A stretch of 64,000 bases of DNA from JALZEG01 sp046263255 (GTDB lineage Bacteria; Actinomycetota; CADDZG01; WHSQ01): contig JBHELD010000041.1 of the NCBI GenBank assembly GCA_046263255.1, positions 1 to 64,000 on the forward strand. Direction: 5' to 3'. This document shows positions 41,300 through 52,060 of this stretch, piece after piece. Position 1 is the first letter of the stretch. Each line of letters starts with the position of its first letter. Made by a program: the position numbers and the translations under genes. The notes beneath the pieces are model-generated. The model did not search any database. It saw only the letters and a list, made by a program, of their open reading frames with translations, and had not been told where the DNA came from.

Positions 41300-42907
41300 T
41301 CAGACCGCGGACCCGACGCTCTCCGGCTCTTGGGCGGGACCGGCGGGGACCGCATCGGACCGGGTCGACACGTCCCGGCCCCTCCGCTTCGACTCGTAGA
41401 GCGCCTCGTCCGCGGCCCGCACGAGAGCGGCCGCGTCGCGCGCGTTCTGCGGCAGCGTCGCGACCCCTGCGCTCGCCGTGATGCCGAAGTCGCCGCTGGC
41501 CGCCGCCACGGCGGCGCGCAGCCGGTCCGCGGTCGCGATCGCTTCGGCGGGTCCGCAGCCGGGCAGCAGGACGACGAACTCCTCGCCGCCGTACCGCGCG
41601 GCGGTGTCGAACTCGCGCGTCGCGTCCGCCAGCGCCCGGCCGGTCGCACGCAGGACGCCGTCTCCCACCTGGTGACCGTGGCGGTCGTTGAGCTCCTTGA
41701 AGTGGTCGATGTCGAGCAGGACCAGGGCGAGGTGCTCCCCGGTGCGTGCGGCGCGAGCGACCTCTCGCTCGAGGGCCGTCTCGAGCGACCTGCGGTTGCT
41801 CAGCCCCGTCAGCCCGTCCGTGTCGGCCATCCGGCGGACCTCTTCGAGCAGCCACGCGTTGCGCAGCGCGAGCGCGGCGTGCGACGTGAACTGCCCCAGT
41901 GTCGACAGGATCCGGCGCTCGATGCGGTGCGAGCGCCGCCGCGCCTCCGCCACCAGGATCCCCAGCGGGTTCCCGTCCGCGACGAGCGGCGTCACGAGCA
42001 ACGTCCGCGGGTTGGGCACGAGGTCCGAGAGCACCGGGTCGGCGTCGGGGTCCAGCGCGTCGACCAGGATCGTCTCGCGCCGTCGCCACGCCTCGGCAAC
42101 CAGGCCGGCGTCCGCAGGCACCGCGTCGCCGGCGCCGCCGGTGCCGTGCGACGCGAGGACCTTCAGGTCGCCCGAGGGACCGGCGACCACGAGCCCGCGC
42201 CGGAACCCCAGAGCGTCGCAGAGCTTCGTCAGGTACGTCTCCGCGACCTTGCCGGCGTCTGTGACGCTTTCGAACTCGACCCCCATCTCGTTGAGGGCCT
42301 CGAGGTCGTTCTTCCGCCGCCGCAGCTCGCGCTCGTTGAGGAACGAGAACACCGCGGTCCCGAGGGCCACCAGCCAGAACGCCATCACGTTGAAGATCGA
42401 GGGGCGGTACTCGACTCCCTCGGCACCGACCATCTGGAGGCTCGGCCCCCGGGGGTCGAGCAGGTCCGCCAGCTGAGCGTGGAAGACCACGAAGAACAGC
42501 AGAGAATGCCACAGCGCGATCTTCAGCCCCGTCCGGTAGGACGCGAGGAGCGTCACCGCCACGAGGTGCAGGTAGAGCATGAACCGCAGCGGGCTCTGGA
42601 CGAAGCCGGTCAGGTACATGATCCACGCGAGGTAGACGCCGTCTGCGAGGAGCATCCCCGCGACGACGTAGAGATGACGTCCGCCCCCGATGCGGCGGAC
42701 GCCTTCGATCAGCGCGGTCAGTGCGAAGTACCCGATCGAGACCAACACGACTTCGCGGAACGACGCGCCTACGAACCCGGGGAAGGCGAGGGCGGAGCCG
42801 AGCGCGACGGCGACGAAGCCCGCGCGCAGCCCCTGCAGGTATCGCATCCGCTCGGCGAGCGAGACCATCTCCGCGGAGCGTCCGGGCCCGCTTCCCCTGA
42901 CCCTCAT
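41300..42907 (-). CDS. membrane GAF-GGDEF diguanylate cyclase, copy 1
   Basis: 535 residues, same architecture as copy 2: six membrane helices, a GAF domain (LCDALGFRRGLVVAGPSGDL) and GGDEF with RYGGEEFVVLLPG and I-site REFD. Catalytic and feedback residues are intact. ATG at 42907 overlaps the upstream stalk-protein stop by 4 nt. The membrane part is highly similar to copy 2, indicating duplication of the whole two-gene unit rather than two separate acquisitions. Confidence 0.94.
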   Translation of the reverse strand: MRVRGSGPGRSAEMVSLAERMRYLQGLRAGFVAVALGSALAFPGFVGASFREVVLVSIGYFALTALIEGVRRIGGGRHLYVVAGMLLADGVYLAWIMYLTGFVQSPLRFMLYLHLVAVTLLASYRTGLKIALWHSLLFFVVFHAQLADLLDPRGPSLQMVGAEGVEYRPSIFNVMAFWLVALGTAVFSFLNERELRRRKNDLEALNEMGVEFESVTDAGKVAETYLTKLCDALGFRRGLVVAGPSGDLKVLASHGTGGAGDAVPADAGLVAEAWRRRETILVDALDPDADPVLSDLVPNPRTLLVTPLVADGNPLGILVAEARRRSHRIERRILSTLGQFTSHAALALRNAWLLEEVRRMADTDGLTGLSNRRSLETALEREVARAARTGEHLALVLLDIDHFKELNDRHGHQVGDGVLRATGRALADATREFDTAARYGGEEFVVLLPGCGPAEAIATADRLRAAVAAASGDFGITASAGVATLPQNARDAAALVRAADEALYESKRRGRDVSTRSDAVPAGPAQEPESVGSAV

Positions 42908-44637
42908 TGGAAATACACCATGTCCTTGGACGAGTCGACGGGCGCGAAGGCGAGCTTCGGGTCGCGCCGGTCGATCTCGCCCTGTATCAACAGGAAGACC
43001 AGGACCAGGACGGTCAGAGACAGCGGGAACGCGAACCGCTGCACGGCCTCGCCGGCGGTGCTGGCGAGGCGCGCCAGCGTCCGCGCGAGGACGTTGGGCG
43101 GGGGGAGCGCGGCCCCGGGAGACGGGCCGTCGTCTCCGCCGGCTACGTCGATCAGCTGGCGGGTCCCGTCCGGGTCGCGCGCCGGATCTTCTTCTCCCGC
43201 CGGGCGATCCGTCGTCTTCTCCGGGGCCGGGTCGTCGCCGGTTAGCGGACGCGGGTCGGGCGTGGAGACCGGCGCGAGCGGGGGCGGCGGCGGGGGGGCG
43301 GCCGTCGGCGGCGGAGGCGGGGGAGGTGGGGGCGTCACGATCGGGCCGAGCGGGAGCGTGGGCTCGTCCGGGCGCACCGGCGGCTGGTGGCTCGGGATCG
43401 GCGGCGCGGTCGGAGGAGGCGTCGCGGTGGGCGGCGCGGTCGGCGTCGGCGTCGCCGGATCGGGAGTGGGCCCTGGCGTCGCCGGCGGATCGGTCGGGAC
43501 TGGTGGCGTCGGCGTGGGTTCCAGAGGCGTCGGAGTCGGCTCGACCGTGGGCGGAGGCTCAAGAGGCGTCGGGGTCGGCTCGACCGTGGGCGTGGGCTCA
43601 AGAGGCGTGGGCGTGGGCTCCAGAGGCGTGGGCGTGGGCTCCAGAGGCGTGGGCGTGGGCGTCGGAGTGGCCGGCTCGGGCGTCGGCGTCGCCGGCTCGG
43701 GCGTCGGCGTCGCCGGCTCGGGCGTCGGCGTCGCCGGCTCGGGCGTCGGGGTTGCCGGCTCGGGCGTGGGGGTTGCGGGCTCGGGCGTGGGGGTTGCGGG
43801 CTCCGGAGTCGGTGTGGCCGGCTCGGGCGTGGGGGTTGCGGGCTCCGGAGTCGGGGTCGCGACGACCAGCGGCAGGTCGAGGTACGACGCGAACGAGGTC
43901 GTGTCGTAGGCCACCATGGCCGCGTCGCGGTCGGCGTCGTCGATCGTCAGCTTCAGCTCGATCCACGTTCCCGCGGGGATCGTCACGTCGACCGGCAGCG
44001 ACACACCCGAGAGCGACCAGCAGGGCTGCGAGGGGCCTGGTGGCACGGCGCCCGTTCCCGAGCCGATCAACGTGCCCGTGTCCGACATCGCGTTGTGCTT
44101 CGTCCGCAGCCACAGGTGGAAGAGGCCGGTGTGGACACAGCCGTCCTTGTGCGTGATCCAGATGCCGGCCGTCGCCGCGCCCGAGAGGACCATGTCCTCG
44201 GGCACCCGGAAGACCCAGTTGATCATGTAGCGGAGATCGGCCTCGTTCGCCCCCGCCGTCGAGTCGCGGTGGACGTACCGCCCGGAGCGGCCGTCGAACT
44301 CGTCGACGTTGTAGCGGTACAGGGTCGTCGCGGTGGGCGCCGTCGCGTCCATCGGCAGCGCCCGTACCGCCGCGGTGTCGCCCGTGGGAGGCGTCGGGAA
44401 GTTGTGGAGGTAGAGGCGCAGCCCCGCCGCCCGAGCGGGCGACGAGAACGACGGAAGCAGGAGCAGGACGAGCGCGAGCGTGAGCAGCAGCGCCGCCCCC
44501 TGCCGCACCGTCGTCCCCAGGTCGACCCGGGACGCGACGAGACCGCCACCGCCCGGCAACGGTGGCCGGGATGCGGTCGCAAGGTCGCGGCCCCCGAGAA
44601 ACGGTCGCCGGGGACCCGGCTCAACCGGCAATGCCAA
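42904..44637 (-). CDS. Pro/Thr-stalk membrane protein with N-terminal beta domain, copy 1
   Basis: 577 residues from TTG 44637 (AAAGGGG upstream). A signal or anchor near residues 45-70 precedes an extracellular beta-rich domain (to about 250, YMINWVFRVPEDMVLSGAAT, CVHTGLFHLWLRTKHNAMSD). Then comes a long stalk: nine exact-length ATPTPEP repeats and TPTPLEP repeats, then PPPP runs. A C-terminal helix (LSLTVLVLVFLLIQ) leads to the tail GEIDRRDPKLAFAPVDSSKD MVYFQ. Copy 2 has lost or never had the beta domain. A surface sensor for the coupled cyclase is inferred. Confidence 0.72.
   Translation of the reverse strand: MALPVEPGPRRPFLGGRDLATASRPPLPGGGGLVASRVDLGTTVRQGAALLLTLALVLLLLPSFSSPARAAGLRLYLHNFPTPPTGDTAAVRALPMDATAPTATTLYRYNVDEFDGRSGRYVHRDSTAGANEADLRYMINWVFRVPEDMVLSGAATAGIWITHKDGCVHTGLFHLWLRTKHNAMSDTGTLIGSGTGAVPPGPSQPCWSLSGVSLPVDVTIPAGTWIELKLTIDDADRDAAMVAYDTTSFASYLDLPLVVATPTPEPATPTPEPATPTPEPATPTPEPATPTPEPATPTPEPATPTPEPATPTPEPATPTPEPATPTPTPTPLEPTPTPLEPTPTPLEPTPTVEPTPTPLEPPPTVEPTPTPLEPTPTPPVPTDPPATPGPTPDPATPTPTAPPTATPPPTAPPIPSHQPPVRPDEPTLPLGPIVTPPPPPPPPPTAAPPPPPPLAPVSTPDPRPLTGDDPAPEKTTDRPAGEEDPARDPDGTRQLIDVAGGDDGPSPGAALPPPNVLARTLARLASTAGEAVQRFAFPLSLTVLVLVFLLIQGEIDRRDPKLAFAPVDSSKDMVYFQ
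43670..43858. repeat. nine 21-bp tandem repeats in the stalk gene
   Basis: Period exactly 21 bp, nine consecutive copies with up to a few changes each, encoding ATPTPEP per unit. Copies at the low-coordinate end are nearly identical, the others carry synonymous changes, suggesting recent expansion. Length should vary between strains. Confidence 0.9.
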
Positions 44638-44688
44638 CAGCCCCTTTCGGTACGGGCCCTCCGGCGCGGTGACGGAGAGTTACCGAGG

Positions 44689-44716
44689 TAATCGGCAGCG
44701 CGGGTATGCACATTGA
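44689..44716 (-). promoter_or_regulatory. sigma-28/WhiG-type promoter of unit 1
   Basis: On the minus strand TCAA (44716-44713), 16 nt, GCCGATTA (44696-44689). The -10 box ends 52 nt before the stalk-protein TTG. A 5-bp-arm inverted repeat (TTACC-GA-GGTAA, 44680-44691) overlaps it. Confidence 0.62.
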
Positions 44717-44798
44717 GGAGCCCACCCCGCCCCCGTTCGGTGCGCCAAAACGTGCGATATGCGTACGTTTTCGCTCGGCGGCGTGGCGACCGGACGCG

Positions 44799-44828
44799 AC
44801 GAAGCCCGGCCGGGTGGCCGGGCTTCGT
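44799..44828 (-). terminator. terminator hairpin after clpC
   Basis: A perfect 13-bp stem (ACGAAGCCCGGCC / GGCCGGGCTTCGT) with a four-base loop, 22 nt after the clpC stop. No T-run, as often in high-GC genomes. Confidence 0.65.
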
Positions 44829-44850
44829 GCCTTGATCTGCTGGAAAGCCG

Positions 44851-47382
<2,532 letters not shown>

Positions 47383-47419
47383 TGGGCCCAGCCTCCTTTT
47401 TGTCCTTCTCCGGCCTCCG

Positions 47420-47425
47420 ATTATA
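47420..47425 (-). promoter_or_regulatory. -10 box upstream of clpC
   Basis: TATAAT on the minus strand, the exact vegetative consensus, 37 nt before the clpC GTG. No convincing -35 box at 17 nt (GC-rich), so an activator is possible. A TTCGCGAA palindrome near 47539 lies further upstream and could be a regulator site. Confidence 0.5.
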
Positions 47426-47579
47426 CGGAGGGACCCGTTCTTACCCGCCTGCGTGCGGCTCCAGACGGGCACTCGATTAGAACAACGCCCGAGGACGAAA
47501 AGTTCCCCTGCCCCCCGACCTCGCTCTCCTCCTCCATCGGCCGTTCGCGAAGCCCTTGTGAGGAAATCCTGGCACGTTC

Positions 47580-48986
47580 CTAGTGGACCGGGTCGGATCG
47601 TGGCGTGGCGACGCCGAAGCGCCACCGCGAGTTCCTCGGAGCCGGCGCCCTGACGGGGGGCGCCCCGCGGAACAGGTAACGCCAGTCGCGTGCGGCCACG
47701 TCCGTGGTCTCGCCGTCGATCGAGAAACCGCGTGCCAGCGGCACCCACGGCAGGTGCTCGGGCAGCCGCTGGCGTTCGCGGACGCGGACGCCCGGCCGCG
47801 GGACGACCCACAGGCCGACGTAGGGCTGGTTGACGGTGGTGTGGTCGTCGGGTCCCAGCACGACGTCGAGGCCGCCGAACCGCCGGCTCCGCAGGTCCGC
47901 CAGCGCCTCCGCGACCGACGTCTCCTGGGCGACCGCGCGGTCGACGCCCCACCCGATCACGCGCGTCGCCTCGTACGCGCGCCTCTCCCATCCGAGCGGC
48001 GGCTCCCCCCACCAGTCCTCGAAGGCGGCGCGAAACGCCCTGAAGCTCGGGATCGGGAGGTAATGCGCGCCGCGGGCGTAGTCGTCGCTGACGACGGTGC
48101 CGGGCGGCGCGTACCCGGCGGGGATCGCCGGGCCGAGCGCGAGGTCGAAGCCCGCGACCTGGGGGCGCCACGGGCGGGCGCGGCGAGCGAGCCGGGTGGT
48201 CTGGTAGGACGCGCCGAGAGCGCTGAGCTCGCGCAACGCGGCCGCGAACGCGCGCGGCCCGCCGTCGACGACGATCGCCTGCACGCGCTGTCGCGCGAGC
48301 GCCTGCAGCTGCGGCCGCACGCTCTCCGCACCCGGCGGGTACGTCGCGACCGCGGCGGCGCGCCGGCGCAGCGGCGCGGCCGCGTCGGCGAACGACTGCC
48401 GCGCCGTTCTTCCCCCGAGGGTCTTCGGCAGCAGCAGGCCGACGCGCGTGTAACGCCTGTCGCGATAGAGGTACGCCGCGATCCGCCTCGCCTGCCAGAG
48501 GTACGGCGGCGACACCTGGAACAGGTTCGGCCGCAGCAGCCGCGCGCTGTACAGGTCGCCGTAGCAGAGCAGCGCCGGGATCCCGCTCTCCTCGAGGGCG
48601 GCCTCGGCCGACGGCAGCCCTTCGGGTGGGCCCGCGTAGACGACGCCGGCCGTCCGGTCGGACGCGGCGAGGCGCATCACGAGCTCTGCCGCGCGCCGCG
48701 GATCGCCCTCGTCGTCCAGCGTCACGAGCTCGTACCGGCGATCGCCTTCGGCCGCGCCGCGGTTCAGCTCGTGCACCGCGAGGTCGGCACCCTCGAAGGC
48801 GTCCTCACCTCGCCAGGAATCGACCCCCGTCATCGTCGCGACGAGCCCGACGATCGTCGTGTCCTCCCCCGCCGGCGAGCTGACGGGCCGCCGGAGCGAA
48901 GACCCCTCGTCCTGCGGCCGCGAATCGCACCCGCCGAGCGCGGCCGCGAAGACGAGCGCGGTCGCGGCGAGCCTGACGTGCCACAT
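47580..48986 (-). CDS. periplasmic-binding-protein-like lipoprotein (ABC branched-chain type)
   Basis: 468 residues. Lipobox ALGGC (Cys about 20). Type-1 periplasmic binding fold: TIVGLVATMTGVDSWRGEDA, GADLAVHELN, YELVTLDDEGDPRRAAELVM and TRVGLLLPKTLGGRTARQSF. Family members bind branched-chain amino acids, amides or urea, or act as receptors. No permease or ATPase gene is adjacent, so it may be an orphan receptor. A long insertion near residue 240 (RPWRPQVAGFDLALGPA) is unusual. Confidence 0.78.
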   Translation of the reverse strand: MWHVRLAATALVFAAALGGCDSRPQDEGSSLRRPVSSPAGEDTTIVGLVATMTGVDSWRGEDAFEGADLAVHELNRGAAEGDRRYELVTLDDEGDPRRAAELVMRLAASDRTAGVVYAGPPEGLPSAEAALEESGIPALLCYGDLYSARLLRPNLFQVSPPYLWQARRIAAYLYRDRRYTRVGLLLPKTLGGRTARQSFADAAAPLRRRAAAVATYPPGAESVRPQLQALARQRVQAIVVDGGPRAFAAALRELSALGASYQTTRLARRARPWRPQVAGFDLALGPAIPAGYAPPGTVVSDDYARGAHYLPIPSFRAFRAAFEDWWGEPPLGWERRAYEATRVIGWGVDRAVAQETSVAEALADLRSRRFGGLDVVLGPDDHTTVNQPYVGLWVVPRPGVRVRERQRLPEHLPWVPLARGFSIDGETTDVAARDWRYLFRGAPPVRAPAPRNSRWRFGVATPRSDPVH

Positions 48987-48987
48987 C

Positions 48988-50415
48988 TCAGGGGCCGGGC
49001 TTCAACGTCGGGAACATGATCACCTCGCGGATCGAGCCGGCCCCGAGCAACAGCGTGAGGAGACGGTCGACGCCGAGGCCGAACCCGCCCGCCGGCGGCA
49101 TGCCGTACGCGAGCGCCTCGAGGAAGTCCACGTCGGGCACCATCCCGTCCTCGTCGCCGGCCGCGCGCGCCGCGGCCTGCTGCTGGAACCGCCGCCTCTG
49201 CTCCTCGGGGTCGTTGAGCTCCGAGTAGATCGGGGCCAGCTCGACGCCGCCGAGGACCAGGTCGGCCTGCTCGGTGAACCCGGGGATGGACCGGTGGTCC
49301 TTGGCGAGCGGCGACACCTCCTTCGGGAACCCGACGACGAACGTCGGCGCCTGCAGCGACTTCTCGACCCTCTGCTCGTAGATCTCGGCCACCACCTTGC
49401 CCGCCGTCCATCCGTCCTCCACGTGGACTCCCGCGGCCCGGGCCGCGGTTGCGATCGCAGCGCGATCCCCCGCCGCCCAGGCGTCCGCCAGCGAGATCCG
49501 CGCCGTCTCCTCGATGGCTTCGAACATCGACTTCCGCGCGAAGGGCGGAGCGAGGTCGAGGGTTCCACCGGCCGTCCCGACCTCGAGGCGGCCCAGGACG
49601 GCCTCGGCGACCGCGCGCACGAGCGACTCGACGAGCGTCATCGTGTGGTCGTAGTCGACGTATGCCTCGTACGCCTCCAGCATCGTGAACTCCGGATTGT
49701 GGCGAGTCGACACCCCCTCGTTGCGAAAGCTCCTGTTCAGCTCGTAGACGCGCTCCGCGCCGCCGATGAGCAGCCGTTTCAGGAACAGCTCGGGCGCGAT
49801 CCTGAGGTAGAGGTCGATGTCGAGCGCGTTGTGGTGGGTGACGAACGGGCGGGCGATCGCGCCGCCGGCGACCGGCTGGAGCAGCGGCGTCTCGACCTCC
49901 GTGAAGCCGCGCCCGTCGAAGAAGCTCCTGATCGCCGTCGTCGCGGCCGCGCGCGCGTGCAGCACCCGCCGCGTGTCGGGGTTCACGAGGAGGTCGAGGT
50001 AGCGCTGGCGGTAGCGCGTCTCGACGTCGGTCATCCCGTGCCACTTCTCGGGCATCGGACGGAGACACGGCGCGAGCACCACGACGTCCGTCACGCGCAC
50101 CGACAGCTCGCCGCGCCTCGTCATGACGACCTCGCCCACGGCGCCGACGACGTCTCCGACGCTCAACGACAGGAACGACTCCATCCCGTCGTCGCCGAGG
50201 ACGGCGTGCTGGGCGAAGAGCTGGATGCGCCCGCCGGCGTCCACGAGGTCGGCGAACGCGATCTTGCCGTGGCTGCGCGCCGTCATCACCCGGCCCGCGA
50301 GACGGACCTCGTGGCCCGATTCGGCGCCGGGCTCCAGCGACTCGAACCGCGCCCGCACGTCCGCGGCCGTCGTCGTGCGCTCGAAGGAGTACGGATAGGA
50401 GAGACGGTCAGGCAT
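48988..50415 (-). CDS. lysS: lysyl-tRNA synthetase (class II)
   Basis: 475 residues. N-terminal OB-fold anticodon-binding domain (HEVRLAGRVMTARSHGKIAF), class II motif 1 (FFDGRGFTEVETPLLQPVAG), motif 2 (YELNRSFRNEGVSTRHNPEF) and motif 3 (MPPAGGFGLGVDRLLTLLLG). It charges tRNA-Lys. ATG 50415 overlaps the coaX stop by 8 nt. Confidence 0.96.
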   Translation of the reverse strand: MPDRLSYPYSFERTTTAADVRARFESLEPGAESGHEVRLAGRVMTARSHGKIAFADLVDAGGRIQLFAQHAVLGDDGMESFLSLSVGDVVGAVGEVVMTRRGELSVRVTDVVVLAPCLRPMPEKWHGMTDVETRYRQRYLDLLVNPDTRRVLHARAAATTAIRSFFDGRGFTEVETPLLQPVAGGAIARPFVTHHNALDIDLYLRIAPELFLKRLLIGGAERVYELNRSFRNEGVSTRHNPEFTMLEAYEAYVDYDHTMTLVESLVRAVAEAVLGRLEVGTAGGTLDLAPPFARKSMFEAIEETARISLADAWAAGDRAAIATAARAAGVHVEDGWTAGKVVAEIYEQRVEKSLQAPTFVVGFPKEVSPLAKDHRSIPGFTEQADLVLGGVELAPIYSELNDPEEQRRRFQQQAAARAAGDEDGMVPDVDFLEALAYGMPPAGGFGLGVDRLLTLLLGAGSIREVIMFPTLKPGP

Positions 50416-51193
50416 CGCCGCGCCCGCTGTTGCGGTCGTAGATGATCCGCAGCCCGTGCAGCGTCAGCATCGGGTCGACCTTCTCGATCCGGCGGGAGTG
50501 CTCGACGACGACCGGAGCGAGACCCCCGGTGGCGACCACGCGCGCCTCGCGTCCGAGCTCCGCTGCGATCCGCTCGACGAGCCCGTCCGCCAGAGCCGCC
50601 GTCCCGAAGATGATCCCCGACTGGACGGACGAGACGGTGCTCTTGCCGATCGCCGACGGAGGTGCCACGAGCTCGACGCGCCGGATCTGCGCGGTGGCGG
50701 AGAAGAGCGCCGTCGCGGCCGTGTCGATCCCCGGAGCGATCGCCCCGCCGAGGTACTCGCCGCGCGGCGACACGGCGTCGACGGTGATCGCGGTCCCGAA
50801 GTCGACGACGATCACCGGCTCGTCCGGCCACAGGTCGTGCGCCGCGACCGCGTTGGCGATCCGGTCGGCGCCCACCTCGCGCGGGTTCTCCGTCAGCACG
50901 GCGATGCCGGTCTTGACGCCGGGCTCGACGATCACCGCGGGGAACCCGAAGTACGCCGTGGTCATCTCGCGCAGCTCCTGCGTCGCGCGCGGCACGACCG
51001 ACGAGATCACGACACCGGTGATCTGCCGCGAGAACGAGAGGTCGCCGAGCTCGAGGAACTGGCCGAAGAGGAGCGCGAGCTCGTCGGCCGTCCGCCGGGC
51101 CTCGGTGTGGGCGCGCCACTCGTGGACGAGGTCGCCGCCCTTGAACACCCCGAGATGAGTCTGCGTGTTGCCTACGTCTGCAGCGAGCAGCAA
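50408..51193 (-). CDS. coaX: type III pantothenate kinase
   Basis: 261 residues. ASKHA fold: phosphate motif LLAADVGNTQTHLGVF, GADRIANAVAAHDLWPDEPV (catalytic Asp) with VIVVDFGTAITVDAVSPRGE, and YLGGAIAPGIDTAATALFSA. First step of coenzyme A synthesis from pantothenate. TTG start. It lies next to panC, which makes its substrate. Confidence 0.95.
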   Translation of the reverse strand: MLLAADVGNTQTHLGVFKGGDLVHEWRAHTEARRTADELALLFGQFLELGDLSFSRQITGVVISSVVPRATQELREMTTAYFGFPAVIVEPGVKTGIAVLTENPREVGADRIANAVAAHDLWPDEPVIVVDFGTAITVDAVSPRGEYLGGAIAPGIDTAATALFSATAQIRRVELVAPPSAIGKSTVSSVQSGIIFGTAALADGLVERIAAELGREARVVATGGLAPVVVEHSRRIEKVDPMLTLHGLRIIYDRNSGRGDA

Positions 51194-51220
51194 GCGCGCA
51201 TCCCTTCTTCGCGATCGTCC

Positions 51221-52060
51221 CTACGGTTCGACGAGGACGTTGTCGATCAGCCTGGTCCCGCCCACGCGCGCCGCGACGGCGAGCAGGACCGGCCCCGCTT
51301 CGGCAGGGGGCTCAAACGTATACGGGTCCACGGCCGCGGCGTAGTCGAGCTCGATCCCGGGGGCGGCGGCGAGCCGCGCACCCATGCGCTCGACCGTGGC
51401 GTCCGCTCCCGCCTCCCGCCACGCCGCGTCGCCCGCGCGCAGCGCCGCGTGCAGAGCGGTCGCACTCGCTCGCTCGTCCGGCGTGAGGTACGCGTTGCGG
51501 CTGCTGAGCGCGAGGCCGTCCTCCTCCCGCACGGTCGGCGCGACCACCACCTCGGTGCGGAAGTCGAGGTCGCGCGCCATCCGGCGGACCACCGCGACCT
51601 GTTGCGCGTCCTTCTGCCCGAACAGGGCGACGTCGGGATCGACGGCGTTGAGGAGCTTCGCGACGACGGTGGCGACACCGTCGAAGTGACCCGGCCGCGC
51701 GGCCCCCTCGAGCGTCGACGTCATCGGCCCGTCCACGTGGACGGTGGTGGCGGCGCCGTCGGGGTACATCTGGTCGACCGAGGGCACGAACACGACGTTT
51801 GCTCTCTCCGCCTCGGCGAGAGCGATGTCGCGCGCCTCGTCGCGCGGGTACCTCGTGAAGTCCTCGGACGGGCCGAACTGCAGCGGGTTGACGAAGACGC
51901 TCACCACGACGAGGTCGGCGGCCTCGCGAGCCCTTCTGATCAGGGAGAGGTGGCCTTCGTGCAGGGCGCCCATCGTGGGGACGAACGCAACGGTCGTCGC
52001 GCGATCGCGCTCGTTGCGATAGAACGCGCGCAGCTCCGCGACGGTGCGGACGACCCTCAA
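51221..52060 (-). CDS. panC: pantothenate synthetase
   Basis: 279 residues. HIGH-type motif in VAFVPTMGALHEGHLSLIRR, VSVFVNPLQFGPSEDFTRYP, AGPVLL-like C terminus and KDAQQVAVVRRMARDL. It joins pantoate and beta-alanine with ATP. TTG start at 52060, immediately after the DUF2520 gene's stop with no spacer. panB and panD are not in the window. Confidence 0.95.
   Translation of the reverse strand: MRVVRTVAELRAFYRNERDRATTVAFVPTMGALHEGHLSLIRRAREAADLVVVSVFVNPLQFGPSEDFTRYPRDEARDIALAEAERANVVFVPSVDQMYPDGAATTVHVDGPMTSTLEGAARPGHFDGVATVVAKLLNAVDPDVALFGQKDAQQVAVVRRMARDLDFRTEVVVAPTVREEDGLALSSRNAYLTPDERASATALHAALRAGDAAWREAGADATVERMGARLAAAPGIELDYAAAVDPYTFEPPAEAGPVLLAVAARVGGTRLIDNVLVEP

Noticed and set aside
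47537..47546. ClgR operator upstream of clpC
   Set aside because: Only a short TTCGCGAA palindrome is present; too weak to call a ClgR site without a genome-wide motif search.
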